Source of the DNA: Hyphodiscus hymeniophilus
Lineage: Eukaryota > Ascomycota > Leotiomycetes > Helotiales > Hyphodiscaceae
Reading direction: 5' to 3'
Length of the DNA: 64,000 bases
Assembly: GCA_016508695.1 (NCBI GenBank)
Contig: VNKQ01000018.1
Span: forward strand, 558,001-622,000
The position numbers and the translations under genes are program-made. How positions within the stretch are numbered: position 1 is the first letter of the stretch; each line of letters opens with the position of its first letter. The notes under the pieces were generated by a model. The model had not been told where the DNA came from, did not search any database, and saw only the letters and a program-made list of their open reading frames with translations. This document shows positions 23,590 through 36,345 of the stretch, one piece after another.

Positions 23590-24093
23590 TCAAGCCTCGT
23601 ATTTCGGGCTGTTTGGCTCTTCCGCACCACGAGGCTGGGAGGTTGGTGGACGAAGGGCCAAACATGATTCGCTGGCATCGTACAGTAGTGGTGGTGATGG
23701 CCAGAATCTACCAGCGCGGTCTGACAGTACTTTGAGCCTTGAGGCCTTGGTTCTGGTGATTCGTTGGCGCAACAGCGGGGATCTCAGCGAAATACGAATC
23801 GCTGACTGTATGGCGTCGTCTTGCTGCGGGACAGAAGCAGGAGGGGTCAAGATTTTCTCAAGGTTGTTCAGCTCTGATGGCTCGCTCAGTCGGATGGTTG
23901 GGCGAGAAACTCTACATCCAGCCACTTCCAGCCCCTCGGTCAAGCGATTACTGTACTTCGAAGCGTAGGAAATCGAGCTTCGGTTCCAGTTCCAAGGACG
24001 GCGTATTCGAAGATATTGATGTGAACCTATGCTACTATTCAGCATTGCGACAACGATAATGTCGGAACGCAGCGGATTGACTAGCTTCTGCAA
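23590..24093 (-). CDS. possible unrecognised protein
   Basis: An open frame of 167 codons on the minus strand (an alternative ATG at 24048 gives 152). Composition resembles a real fungal protein: it contains QQDDAIQSAIRISLRSPLLR and RLKVLSDRAGRFWPSPPLLY and ends PNSPKYEA. It lies just upstream of the 404-aa gene on the same strand, but I found no intron that joins the two in frame. It may be a separate small gene or part of a larger transcript. A frame of similar length overlaps on the plus strand (23504-23968) and is less protein-like. Confidence 0.35.
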   Translation of the reverse strand: MQKLVNPLRSDIIVVAMLNSSIGSHQYLRIRRPWNWNRSSISYASKYSNRLTEGLEVAGCRVSRPTIRLSEPSELNNLEKILTPPASVPQQDDAIQSAIRISLRSPLLRQRITRTKASRLKVLSDRAGRFWPSPPLLYDASESCLALRPPTSQPRGAEEPNSPKYEA

Positions 24094-24724
24094 CTGAAAA
24101 TAGCATCAATAGTCTGATCGGTGTACCTCCATGACTATTGCCTGCAGCTATCTGGATTCAGACTCGTTGAGCATAAACGAAGCTCAACTGCATACAGCGC
24201 CCACTTGCTGCTGCACAGCATCTTAACAGGGGAGTGTTGTGGGGCGGTTCTGCGAGGCTGACAGTTCTGGCCGATCGCTGAGATGTTTGAGACGGCGTGG
24301 CTCTCTGACTTATGTGGTGAGCCAGCAGTTTTGACGTGATTTTGAAATCACTACACACGCACACTCTTGCAGACCTGTGGAACGACTTCATACGTTGAAG
24401 TGTTCAAGGTACTCATTCAACAATAGGTAGGTAAGCAACCACGAGACTGCGACAATTGAAAACTTATTGGCAGTGCTCACTCCAGCCAACCGGAGAATAG
24501 GTTTGCGTCCAAAGATTGACATACTATCTTCATGCAAGTGATTGGCTGCGACACCAAGTTTGTCCAGTTTACTCTTTAGGTAAAACTTCAGAATGTTCCT
24601 TTACAGTTGTTAGATTCTTTATGTAAAATTTGCTACAGTATCCTCTTTACAGCATTCCGTATTTTCACCCAGTCGTATAATTTGTCGATTACACCATCCA
24701 AGGGCCCCTACTCGCATCCAGCTG
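24094..24724. other. intergenic region
   Basis: 631 bp. It includes the 3' UTR of the MFS gene on its right. Nothing else recognised. Confidence 0.5.
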
Positions 24725-26640
24725 CTACATCTTCTCGCTCAGAGAGACCGACGCTGATTCTTTTGAGTCATTGGACTTCCCACTCTCTGCGACCCAGGTG
24801 GGATCTCGAACTCGCGATTTAGCGAAAAGCATGTCAATTTCCTCCAGCGACTTGCCGCCAGTCTAGGTACAAAGTCAACATCATCTCTGATACAAATACC
24901 ACGTGCTTGCAAGGAAGAAACTCACCTCGGGACACATGAAATATACAAACGGTATAGCTGCAATGCAAGCAATCAATTGCCAAATCCATATCTTCCAACC
25001 AATTCTTTCAATTGCGATCCCACCGGCGAACACGGTGATGAAGGAAAACAGCCATTCCCCTGTGGAACCGGCAGCACCACCTATGTGGCGATATTTGAGA
25101 GGCGCGATCTGTTGTGTTGTCAGTCACGCCCGCTGGATTCAAGTAGGGAAGTTCTGACCTCAGGCCCATACAGCCATGGACATCCAATCCAACCATACCC
25201 GAAGGCAAAGTTGTAGACAATTACAAATGATACTGCAGTCCATTGCGTGGCAATCGTTGGATTTGGTAAACCGATCATGATGACGAAAATCAGCATCGAG
25301 ATCGAGCAGATCACTGCGCTCCAAATCATTATTGGTCTACGCCCAAACTTTTCAATGGTATATGGGAGAGGATACGTCCCAATAGCGAAACCCGTATTCA
25401 TGACGGCCGCAAGAAGTTGGGAGAGGTAGTCCGAGAGACCGATGTTTGCGAAAATTCGAGTGCTGTAATATACCAGCATATTGATTCCTTTGGATCATTA
25501 GTTGGGAGGAAATGGAAAGTTTCAGTGCATCTGTGCGTACCCATCATCTGCTGAATGGAAAGAATGAGGAAAGCGATTCGGATTCGTCGGCCGACTCTTA
25601 GTTCAGTGTTGTCCCATAAGAGGCTCTTGACTGAAAGCTTATTCTCTTCCTTCTCTTCCAGCTCAATACTCGTCATGATCTCGCGTTTCTGAAGTTGAAC
25701 ACGGTCATCCTCCAGAGGTAAATCATGAAGTCTTTGAAGCACAGAATCTCCCTCTGCTACTCGGTTCTGAGCATAGTACCATCTAGGTGTATCTGGCAGA
25801 AATATCATGCCAGAGAGCGAAACCATGGCAAAGACTGACTGAAACGCGATCGGAAATCGCTTTTGAAGGTTAGCGACTGCGAAAAGCCTCAAGGAAGAGG
25901 AATGATTACCCATGATATCTGTGTATCAAGCCTGGTGAAACCAAAATCGATCCAGTATGCCACGGCAATACCTGAAATCAACCATACGCACTGGACTGCT
26001 ACCTCTGGGCCTCTTTCCTTGGACTCGATACTCATTTCCGCCTGTAAACAATGAGCTGCAGCCAGAATGCCGGGTATTGGAAAGAAGACTTACCATGTAC
26101 GTGGGGACCGTTGATGAAATGAACTATCGAGAGTCAGTCAACAAACGGAGCGTAAGGATCTAGAGCTGACTTACGCCGATTCCGAACCCGCATATCACCC
26201 GCCCGACGATGATATGTGGAACAGACATCGCAGAGGCTTGAATTGCACTCCCTACAATGACAAAAGCATCTCCGAGCATGATGCATCGACGTCGCCCAAT
26301 GGGCATTCCGACAAACATCAACGCGAATGAAAGCACGGCCGCGGCCAAAACGTAGGAAGATGCAACCATAGGGATCACATACGTCCCAGTTGGATTCTTG
26401 CGCTTTTCATCAGCTGCGGTACCTTAGGTCTCCAGCTCGTGCTACTTACTCGAAGAGCCGCAAGGAATGGCTTTGTGTTCTGCACACCACCGAGGACGCC
26501 GGCATCATAGCCGTAGAGGGCAAAGGACTATTGTTCGAATCGTCAGCTCGGCCTTCCATCCCAAATAAGTGGCCTACCAGAGAGCAACACAAGCTCATCA
26601 CTCGATACAGTAGCCTGCCCTTCAACGATTTGGATGCCAT
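24725..26640 (-). CDS. MFS transporter, sugar-porter family
   Basis: Nine exons on the minus strand: 26640-26578, 26527-26450, 26396-26175, 26123-26094, 26041-25910, 25859-25541, 25487-25159, 25108-24926 and 24862-24725. All phases agree and the product is 497 aa, typical for the sugar porter family. TM1 carries FALYGYDAGVLGG; the first cytoplasmic loop has GRRRCIMLGD; AEMSIESKERGPEVA and LPDTPRWYYAQNRVAEGD match the PESPRW region; and TGGKSLEEIDMLFA matches the family's C-terminal signature. Exon 4 is only 30 bp (FISSTVPTYM). Sugar porters carry monosaccharides, quinate and related solutes by proton symport across the plasma membrane; the substrate here cannot be read from sequence. The gene is divergent from a monooxygenase, with a Zn2Cys6 regulator beyond. 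Confidence 0.88.
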
Positions 26641-27345
26641 GGTGAGCTGAGCAGATGTCGATTGACCGCACGATCAAGCAAGCCTGGAAGGTTGGAAGGT
26701 TGAGAACCTTATCAAATGAACAGAGCCGAGATGGCAGTCGAAGGGGGACGTCGGCGATGATTCGGGTCTGAGGCCAAGGTTAGAGACAGCAAAGTCAAGA
26801 TGATGATACCTCAAGACGTGATCCAGAGCAAGGCCTGGCAGCTCTTTATGTTGTCAGAACTATGTCTGTCAATCAGCGCATCGCCTCTCTCTCCAATTGA
26901 GGCTTGATCTACCGTCTGCGCAACCTGACACCCCAGATTGTCTACCCCTCCTTCCTGGGGCAAGCCAACCCCACAATGGTATCCCCATAAAGCTCCGCTG
27001 TAAATCTTTTCACAGTGGTTGTTTGTGTGAGGAAAGTGTGAGGTTTCCATGCGATGAGAGTTCCACGGGATTCGTTTTCCGAAGGTCCCTTGTGGTGGCG
27101 GCTGATCCCCGCCTTCCCTGGAACTTTTGCTGGACGACAGCCACCCCCAACCGCCAGCGAGGTCTTAATCTCCATGTCGGGTCTATGTAACTTTTTATTT
27201 ACCATGGATTTCGATTCCCATTCGCTTCTCTCTGCCACGAGCTTCTCTCCCACTTTAGAAGTTTGTCGTGATAAAGTAGAAGTCAAGCGCGTCCTGATCT
27301 CAACGCGACATTACCTCTATTTCGACTTTTGAGTATACCCCCAAG
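26641..27345. promoter_or_regulatory. divergent promoter region, MFS transporter / monooxygenase
   Basis: 705 bp between two divergent start codons. Contains CGG triplets at 26752-26754 and 26763-26765 (direct, 8 bp apart) and a CCG at 26726-26728, the half-site type bound by Zn2Cys6 regulators. Whether the neighbouring regulator uses them is inference. A PuPy-rich leader precedes the monooxygenase ATG. Confidence 0.4.
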
Positions 27346-29263
27346 ATGCTACCTCAGAAACAGAGTGTCAATGCTATCATCGTTGGAGCTGGCCCATCGG
27401 GCATTGCTATGGCGCATTCGTTGAAACACAAGCTTGGATTCGACGACTTCACGGTGAGCAAAGCTCCATTCCACTTCCAGAAAAAGAAACTGATCAATTG
27501 TCTGTCCTCAAGGTCTATGAAAAGCTTGACGGAGTTGGAGGAACGTGGAGAACAAACACATATCCTGGCTGTGGATGTGATGTGCCCACCCACCTCTACT
27601 CCTTCAGTTTCAATTTGAATCCGGAGTGGTCAAAGGAACTATGTGATCAAGCGGAGATTCTTGAATGTAAGAGTTATCACTGTCATCTGACGCCCCTGAA
27701 GCTTACTGCTTGTAACAGATATGGAAGCGACTGTGGACAAGTTCAAGCTTCGGTCTCATATGAATTTCCAAGTGGCTTGCCTAGGTGCAAAGTGGATTGT
27801 GGAGAAGTCGAAATGGGAAGTCCGATTCCATGATCTTGTCACCGACCTCAAATACACTCGAGAGGCGAGCATATTTGTGTCCGCTGTGGGAGGCATTTCT
27901 GAGCCTCGAGACGTTAAGTTTAAAGGAATGGAAAAGTTTCAGGGAGCAATGTTCCACACAGCTAGGTGGGATCACACCTATGATTACACTGGAAAGCGGA
28001 TGGCGGTTATCGGCAATGGCTGTAGTGCAGCCCAAGTTGTCCCAAACGTGGTGAATAAAGTTAAGTACATTAAGCAGTAGGTCTCTGATCTTCTATGAAG
28101 ATGGTTCCTTGTATCTCACAAGTTGATTTCCGACAGATTTGCGCGAAGTCCACAATGGTATCACGAAAGGCCAAACCGAAACTTTACGTCATTTGAAAAG
28201 GCGTGCTTCAAGTATATCCCATTTTGGCAACGGTATCATCGGCTCTCTTTATTCCAGGCGAATGACAGTCTTGTCGCTACGTATGTTCCGGGCAAGAAAG
28301 CAGAAAAGAAACGGCATGCCACTGAGGAGTACGCGAAATCTTACATCTACCGGATGACACCCAAAAAGTATCATGATTTTATTGTGCCAGAGTTTCCCCT
28401 CGGTAAATTACTCACATGTGATTTTTCTTTTCCATCAACTAATAGTTTCTTTCTAGGATGCAAGCGGCGAATATTTGATCCAAACTATCTCGAGGCATTG
28501 CATGCCAAGAATCTTGACCTTGTTCCTGAAGGGATCAGAGAAATCGATGAGACGGGAATCACAAGCGAAAGCGGAATCCAAGATGAGTTCGATGTCATTG
28601 TTCTTGCAACGGGTTTCCAAGTAACAAATTTTTTGACCCCGATGGAAATAGTGGGCACAGCAGGAGAGACTCTGGCGGACCAGTGGAAGGAATCTCGAGG
28701 TGCGCAAGCATACCTGGGTACTTACGTTCACAATTTCCCAAATTTTGCTATACTGTAGGTTTGCCGTGCCAGTTTCAACAGTGTTCATTCCTAACGGTGT
28801 TGGTAGTTTCGGCCCAAATACGTTCCCAGCTCACAACTCCGCTCTGTTCTCTTGCGAGGTTCAAGTCGAATATGTCACGAAATCGCTCTTTCGACCTATC
28901 ATGGACCATCGCGCTTCATTAATAGAAGTCAAACAGTCAGCGGAGGACTACTTCGCAAACGACATGCAAAACCAGCTGACCGGATCCGTCTTCTCGGCTG
29001 GGTGTTCAAATTGGTATATCAACTCTGCTGGAAGGAACTCTGCATCCTGGCCAGGTTATGCATCCACGTTCTGGTTCCAAACGTTCTTCCCCAAGTTCGC
29101 AGACTTTGATTTGATAGACGGCGATAAGTTTTGGTTTACAAAGGCTCTAGCTCGTAGGCTCGCGAAGGTGGTGCTGTCCAAGTACACCATAGCTGGGCTG
29201 CTTCTGACTTTTAGTGTTCTATCGAGGGAAGGAAAACTTTCTATCCTCAAGCCAGCGGTATGA
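27346..29263 (+). CDS. flavin-dependent monooxygenase, Baeyer-Villiger type
   Basis: Six exons: 27346-27453, 27513-27666, 27719-28076, 28137-28402, 28457-28754 and 28807-29263, giving 546 aa. The N-terminal FAD loop is IIVGAGPSGIAMA, followed by GGTWRTNTYPGCGCDVPTHL as in Baeyer-Villiger enzymes. The fingerprint FxGxxxHTxxW appears as FQGAMFHTARWDHTYDYTGK, directly before the NADPH loop VIGNGCSAAQ; a late ATGFQV motif follows. Such enzymes insert oxygen next to a carbonyl using FAD and NADPH and act in degradation or secondary metabolism. The last exon ends in a hydrophobic helix (KYTIAGLLLTFSVL), which may anchor it to a membrane. Its neighbours (MFS transporter, Zn2Cys6 regulator) suggest a small co-regulated set. 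No break seen. Confidence 0.9.
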
Positions 29264-29777
29264 TTCGCTCTTAGAGTAAGATTGGTCCATATAGATAGAA
29301 CTGTTATGTACCGTATAGTCTACCACTCCGCCTGCTGTTTGTATCGGAAGCAAGCCGATAAAGTTGTGACAATCAATCAGTCCAGTGCCCACCAAAGCGT
29401 CTATGTGCATCGTCCGGTGATTAGAAAAGAAGTATCTCGAATAGTTTAGCTGTTTTCAAGAAAACTTGGGACAACCCCAAAGACACCAAGAATACTGATA
29501 TCCCCACACCCGGCATACGCATGGTGCATGTCATGTGGTGCTGACTGTGTAGGAGGCGGCTCCAAATATGACTATGTACGCGAGGATTCCTTATTTCCCC
29601 GCATCCCACATCTTCTCCGCTCTCCTCAATCTTTAGTCAGAACTCATACTTATCTCACGACCCCTGTTTGTCTTTGCTAGAGTAGCTCTGTCCATAAAAA
29701 CAGCATCCTGTTTTTCAAACTCCCTCCCAGTCAGCAGGTGCCAAGACTCACCCCGCAGGCGAAAGTGGAGTACTGAA
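29264..29777. other. intergenic region
   Basis: 514 bp between the monooxygenase and the regulator, both on the plus strand. Carries the 3' UTR of one and the promoter of the other; nothing more recognised. Confidence 0.55.
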
Positions 29778-32732
29778 ATGTCTAATGCGGATGACCCAAC
29801 GGCAAATGCTACAAAAAAGCATATCACCACGGCATGCACCTGGTGTCGACGTCGAAAAGTAAAGGTACGCTGTAAGAACTGTTACCTATTCACTTCACGA
29901 GTAACTCAGCTTGTCAGAGCCAGTTGCTGATGACTTCCGGTCTTCCCTAGTGCGACGGCGACACTCCAACCTGCTCCAACTGTAAACTTTACAAGCAGAA
30001 CTGCCGGTACAATCACGGCGAAGATAAGAGGAAGTAAGATTGAAAGATGTCTTCCTCAACACACAAAATAAATCTGACTAATCCACGAATAGATTATCCT
30101 CGAAAAAGACAATCCAGGACCTCACAGAGCGGGTGAAAGTCCTGGAAGATTTACTTCGAAAAAATGGAGTCGAGGTACCTCCTGGAAGTACAGCCAGTTC
30201 CCCGCGGAATGACTCCAATGGAAATTGTGTTTCAGTGGGAGATGAAGCTCCCAATATCTCACGTATTCCGAAACCAAAAGTTGAAAATTTGGAGGAAGGT
30301 CAGCAAGGCCAATTAATGCCGGGCAATGAGAACCAGACAACTTCACTTGCAACTTCTTCCGACTGGCTCAACCCCCCAGATATGCTGGAATCGGAGTATC
30401 CCGACTTGGCCGACTTCATGCAGACCTCACAGTCCTCCTGGGAGCAATTCTCAACTTTCGATCAAGCGGCAACGGGCGGGAATCCGATGTTGCAATTCGG
30501 AGGCTTCGACGAAGGAAGTCAATCGAAGACAAGCTTGCCAACAATCACGGACCAGTATTCTTTCAGAGATACTATCGACTACTCAAGCTCAGCAATCTTG
30601 CTTGGAGACGACAATAATGGAAGCTCCTTCAGCACAGAAATGCTCCCTCCATCCCCAACCCCTCGACAACCCACGGGGCTGGCGATGCGACGACAATCCT
30701 CAATTGACTGGCATGATGATAATTCGTGGTCAAATTTCGACGCCTTTGAAGTCGCCCCTATCGAACCGGAGCGTGCAACGCAAGATGATGATATTGTAGA
30801 TCAATTATCAGCGCGAATTGGGTCGTTTCAAATCGCAGAAGACGGCCAACTAAGATATTTTGGTGCAACTTCCAATCTCCATATCCTTCACAATGGTGTT
30901 TTCTCCCTTTCGAAATCACCAACGAGATCGATACGAATCGAGGGCCAAGAAGTACTCGCGCGCGCTGGTGTTGGACAAATCGTTGACCCGGAAATCGAAA
31001 GGCATCTCACAGATCTTTATTTCAAGTGGGAAGATCCTGCCATTCATGTTGTGGATGAGAGCATGTATTACGAAGAGCATGAGAGATGGATATCTGGGGT
31101 TGACGGAGGTCCTTTCTATTCTGACACCTTGAAGAATGCAATGTAAGGTACCCGCAGTAATTTCAGGGAAATTGAGAGTTGACACGGACATAGATGCGCT
31201 GTTGGAGCATGTTTGACTTCCCGAACTGACCTTGGCTTGCCTGAGCCTGCGGCCGAGTTCTTCTCTCTTCGTGCGAAAACGCTCCTGGAGATTGAGATGG
31301 ATAGCCCCACTGTTGCGACAGTTCAAGCGTTGGTGATTATGAGCGCATCTGAAGCAGCTTTCACGAGGGACGCGCGAGGCTGGTTGTATAGCGGTAAATT
31401 ACCAGGCTAGTATGTTCACGCCTTTGACTGACAGAATATAGGAATGGCTGTCAGACTTAGTGCAGATCTGGGACTTCATCTTGATCTTAGTAGTCATGTG
31501 CAAGAGGGGAGGCTCACAGCTCGGGAACTTGATGTAAGAAGAACAGCGTTTTGGGGTGTCTTTATACATGACAAGTGAGTAATTTCTTATACTGCTGCGA
31601 AAACTACACCTCTCTAACTCCTTATCAGCATGTGGAGTTTGTACGTCGGGCGTCCTTGGGGTATCAATATCCGAGATATCTCGATTTCTCGTCCGCCAAA
31701 AGATCAAGATAGTTCAAAAAAGAAAACCTGGAGACCAGAAACTGCCATGAACAGTGGAGGTCTCTCGGTTCAATATCCTCCCGATCTTTACGATCCAATC
31801 GAGGCTTGTTCGGACAGTAACGTCTCCCTTTGCGAGATGATGAGACGCCTGAGTAAAGCACTTTACGCCGGTCGGAGCCTTTCTGACCAAGAACTTTGCG
31901 ACTTTGCAATTGATATGCGATTATCATTTGATAATTGGTACAACGAACTTCCAGACGATCTTGTAATCAACTTCAGTGATGAGACAAGGGTTTACTTACC
32001 TCATGTTATTCAACTTCAGTGAGTCCGCCTGTCTGATCCCATCGCTCCAAGGAATTCGCCTCGCTTACAAGCTTGCACAGCATGCAATTCCATGCCATCT
32101 CAATACTTCTTCATCGTCCCTTCTTCTCTCGCACTATTTTCCACTCAAATGGGCCGTCGTCCCCGTCCCCAATAATCAATATTGCCCAAACCGCAAGGCA
32201 ACACTGCCTCGCTGCCGCCCGGTCTCTCGTTTCCCTCCTACGCATCTACCGAACCCAGCACACTCTCCGTCGCACCAATGTCCAGATCGTGCATCTCGTC
32301 TTCACTGCATCCTTGATTCACATCTACAGTACCTGCACATCTATTGGCAAAGAGAGCGCGACGGCGCTGAACGACCTACAATTCTGCTGCCAAGCCTTGA
32401 CAGAGATCGGTGCGGCGTGGAAGAACGGGAGTCGCGCGTTGGAGGTTCTGATCTGCATCAAAAGAGAGTGGCAGGGTAAGGCGATGTGGAGGAACGGAGG
32501 GGGTTATTTGAAAAGGGGCTTAGATGGTGGGGAGTTCGGGGGCGGTGAAAGAAAGAAGAGAGTCACTGGAGAAGAGGACACTACTGAAGAGAGTATCAAA
32601 AGGAAGAAATCCGTTAGACAGCCTTTTCATGAGTTTCCGCTGCCGGGAAGTTACGCCGGAGATCCGCTTGCGTTTGGCTATCTCAATACCCTATCCTGGG
32701 ACAAAGATCTAGAGAGCCCTTCTGAGAGATGA
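29778..32732 (+). CDS. Zn2Cys6 transcription factor (fungal_trans type)
   Basis: Seven exons: 29778-29864, 29951-30033, 30093-31142, 31194-31393, 31442-31574, 31629-32018 and 32081-32732, giving 864 aa. The Zn2Cys6 cluster spans introns 1-2: ACTWCRRRKVK, then CDGDTPTCSNCKLYKQNC (all six Cys present), followed by a short coiled coil, TIQDLTERVKVLEDLLRKNG, for dimerisation. The long exon 3 is acidic and Ser/Asn-rich (likely activation region). The middle region (RTAFWGVFIHDNMWSLYVGR, GRPWGINIRD) is typical of the fungal regulatory middle homology domain; the C-terminus ends in LNTLSWDKDLESPSER. The overall plan resembles NirA-type pathway regulators. It should bind CGG-containing sites in the nucleus; the divergent transporter/monooxygenase promoter is a plausible target. 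Confidence 0.88.
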
Positions 32733-33584
32733 TACAGTCTTCGAAGTTTCTTGGTTCGCAATACGACTCAATCAGAGACGACGAGAAGGACACCAGAAGA
32801 TTGTACCGATCATAGAGCTTGGAAGCTGTATGAGAGAGATTCGAAGTTGAGCAATGGCGGAGCTGCTGGATATCGGGTTGGAAATGCTTGCACAAGTATG
32901 TAGCACCATTCCAGATCAACTGTGACTTCCTCGCGCGAGATCGGGATGTACCTCCTGAGAGAGATGAGGAAGAACCGTGGTCGGGCTGGGGTCTTTGGGT
33001 CGACCACATCATTGACATTTTTTGTGAAGATGGGGGCAACTTTGATGCTGCGGACTTGGGCGGGTAATGTGTCCAAAAGAGCCGAATTTATATTGAGAGT
33101 AGAGGAGCGACAGGCAGTAGATGAAAAGGGATACCACCATGCACCAGATGGTTATTCCTTCCCCAGCCCTCACCGTACTCCACATCTACCAATGTATCAA
33201 TATAGACCCAAGCAACCCATTGTTGAGTATTTGTATCAAAAAAGCCACATAATAGCTGCAGGACATCAACTGGCTCAATATTTGCTACTGATGAAATATT
33301 CGTGGAGGGATATTGCATACGGTCCGTTAGTGAGCCTTGGGGTGGGGTTAGTGAAGATTGACTCTGCCTGCTAGTACAGGGGCTTCTAGGCACCGGCACC
33401 GACAAGTTGCTCGGCATTCGTCGACTACACTGCTGCAACGAACTTCCACCAGTTCTATGGACAGTCAGACTTCGTGTTTCGCAACGCCTACTTATTTATG
33501 TCTCTCTAAATTCTGTCGCAAGCAAGGCCGCCTCGTGAGATACACATATCCATAACGCTTAACATATCGGCAAAGCTCTTCAAG
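32733..33584. other. intergenic region
   Basis: 852 bp. Short frames on both strands (for example 32922-33374) show no domain. Nothing recognised. Confidence 0.5.
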
Positions 33585-35754
33585 ATGCTTTGCGAAACCT
33601 GCCAAAACATATTTGGAGGGAAATTTAAAGGCGATGCTTCTGCGTCAGATTGCTACAAGGCTGACGGTTATCAAACGATATATTTCCATGGCCATCACGG
33701 TACGGTCCGTGACCTGTATCAGGCCTTTCTCGAAGAGTGCTGGATATGCGATCAGCTATGGCAAGCCCTCCTCAGATTTTACTCTGCCTGGACCGACTCA
33801 GCGCAAACTCTGCTAGAGGCACTGGAGACAGTGGCCGTGTCCCAGGAACTTGCTGCAGGAAATGCACAGAAAGGGACCAGCAATCCATTTGTCAAATACA
33901 AACTATCGCATGAACAATTAGGCGACCTTTTCCACGATGGATTGCTCATGCGGATAGATGCCTTCCATCTGCAGAGTTTGGGGCTACAGACCACGAGGCC
34001 ATTAGTTGACGCAGTTGAAATCTCCCTCAGGGTGTCCCCCATAGATCGTCCGTCAGCCGCCAATTCCCTGCCCCTATATATTTCAATCGCTGACGGGAAC
34101 ACTAGATATGGATTCGTTGATCTCATCACCACTATATTGGGAAGATCACAACATTCGAAACCGACTTCTAGCCTTAGCCAAAGTTTGGCTGCAAGAGTGT
34201 ATCGAGACACATGAACGGTGCTCCTCGATACAGTCCAGCAAACTACCGACACGGCTGCTCGAGCTAGGAGCTCCGAGTGCAGGCGAGATTCGTCTCGTAG
34301 AATCATGTTGTCTTACATCTGATGCAACATACATGACTCTGAGTCACTGCTGGGGGAAGTCCAACTTTTTGCGACTTACTGCTGAGACACAGCCTGACTT
34401 GCGCGGGGGTATTTCAACTACCATTCTACCGCGAACATTCCAAGATGCCATAGAGACTGCGAAATACTTGGGCGCCAAGTATCTTTGGATTGACTCACTG
34501 TGCATAATCCAAGACTCCAAAGAGGATTGGCTACGAGAATCTCAAGTCATGGGCGATGTGTACCGCAATTCCACATGCAATATCGCGGCCACTGGATCTA
34601 AGGACGGCCACGGTGGTCTATTCTTCGGTAGATCTTCGAAACTAGTGGAGCCATGCGTCGTGGAATCACACTGGGATGATGCACCGAATGGGCGGTGGCA
34701 CATACATCAGCGAATGTTGGAGGAGCAGACGCTTTTGCATGGACCCCTTCTTAACAGGGGTTGGGTCGTTCAGGAAAGAGTTCTAGCACCTCGCGTAGTA
34801 CACTTTGCTTCCAGACAACTGTACTGGGAATGTCACCAGCATGATTGCTGTGAAACGTACCCTCGGGGTATTCCTTCAGTCATAACGCAAACCCGGGACG
34901 GTCTGACTTCATTAAAGAACTCAAATCCCGCTTTGAGTTCTGATGAATTCAAGGGTCAGACTGGAACTATGTTAGAAGAGAAAGCAGCCATAGCTTGGGG
35001 TAAGATTATATCCACATTCTCCAACTGCAAACTCACCCAAGAGGGTGATAAACTGGTCGCAGTTTCGGGCCTGGCAAAGGCAACAATGAAAATCTTCAAC
35101 AGCGACTACCTCGCTGGTTTGTGGAGAAACGAATTGCCTGTATCTCTGCTCTGGCAAGTAAAGGGGGCGCGGCAGAGCGATGGTCAGCCCTCTCAACGCC
35201 CTTTGGTATTTCGTGCTCCGTCTTGGTCTTGGGCCAGCGTTGAAGGCCAGATCGAGATTATTGGTCCGTATTGCTTGAAGTATCCTACACCCGTGAGGGT
35301 TCTCGAGGCTTTCGCGGAGCCACTGGGTGATGATCCTACTGGACAAGTGAAAAACGGATCCATCAAACTGCTCGGACCATTGATGACCCTCTCAACCCGG
35401 GGGACCGAGACTCAAGCAATATCAGCACATTCAGTAACGCAAGATGTGTATCTCAATGGCAAGTGGGGTAAGGCCGACTCTTTTTGCTTGGACGTTGAGC
35501 AGGCTTATCAGACTCTGCACTATCTGCCACTCATACCATTCGGCCAGGAGCTCGATTTCACCACTGCGGATTGCTACTTGGGTTTATTGCTAGAGCCAAC
35601 TCATTCGAAGAAGGGGCAATTCAGACGCTGTGGGACCCTCCAAGTATCTGCCTCATCACATGGCCTTCACGGTTGGAAAAGCATCATAAATGAGACCTGG
35701 CATGAATCTGAGGAGAATCGAGGAGATGGTAAATATGTTCTCACCATCGTCTGA
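33585..35754 (+). CDS. HET-domain protein (heterokaryon incompatibility)
   Basis: Best read as two exons, 33585-34047 and 34106-35754, joined across a 58-bp intron (donor GTCCGT, branch CGCTGAC, acceptor CACTAG), for 703 aa. The intron explains why two long frames meet here out of register. The N-terminus holds CETCQNIF and CWICDQLW, the Cys pairs usual before a HET domain. The HET motifs follow: YMTLSHCWGKSNFLRLT, AKYLGAKYLWIDSLCIIQD, DVYRNSTCNIAATGSKDG and LLNRGWVVQERVLAPRVVHF. HET proteins mediate allorecognition cell death in filamentous fungi and belong to large families, so a specific partner cannot be assigned. The donor is non-consensus; if it is not used, the gene would be a frameshifted relic. 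Confidence 0.82.
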
Positions 35755-36345
35755 CCTCCTTCATCATAGCCACAATCCAAATCAATCTCACATCGCGCTG
35801 CTGAACCATCATCCACCATATTCATCTGTCCCCAGCCAGTCAACTTCCTCACGCATCCCTCTTCCTCCTCGCAGCGGGTTCTATGGGGTCGTTTGGAGAG
35901 ACCACGTCCTCATTCTTCGTTGCCGGTGGTGCTGTCTCATTATTCCAGACTCAAGTCTCTCCAAATTCATCTCCAAGTCCTTAAAAACGCACCAATTGCG
36001 AAGAGTCTTGATCGAATTCTTAATCTCTTGACTGCGAATTGGCTACCATAGGAAGAAAATATCTGGGCTGCACTGTTGCCCAGCCGTCCAGTATTTTGGT
36101 GGACCGATCCGTTTTATTGGATACGAGGAAATGCCACCATCTGCCTAATACCTACCTCCCACATCAATTCCGCAAAAGGGGTGCTTCAGTGGTTGAGGAG
36201 GAAATGGTAGTGCGTGAGTTCAGATGGATTTGTCGTAACCTTCCTTCGATATGGACAAGCTCCGTGCCATTTTGTTTAAGACGAGTGTGGTCTTGTCGAC
36301 GACACCTTTCTACGATGGATAGGGGGTCTGAATCTCATCGTCCTT
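35755..36345. other. intergenic, convergent 3' ends
   Basis: 591 bp between the HET gene (+) and the 2EXR/zinc-knuckle gene (-). Nothing recognised beyond expected 3' UTRs. Confidence 0.5.

Noticed and set aside
23504..23968. 154-codon frame on the plus strand
   Set aside because: Overlaps a more protein-like minus-strand frame (23,590-24,093) and lacks any domain.
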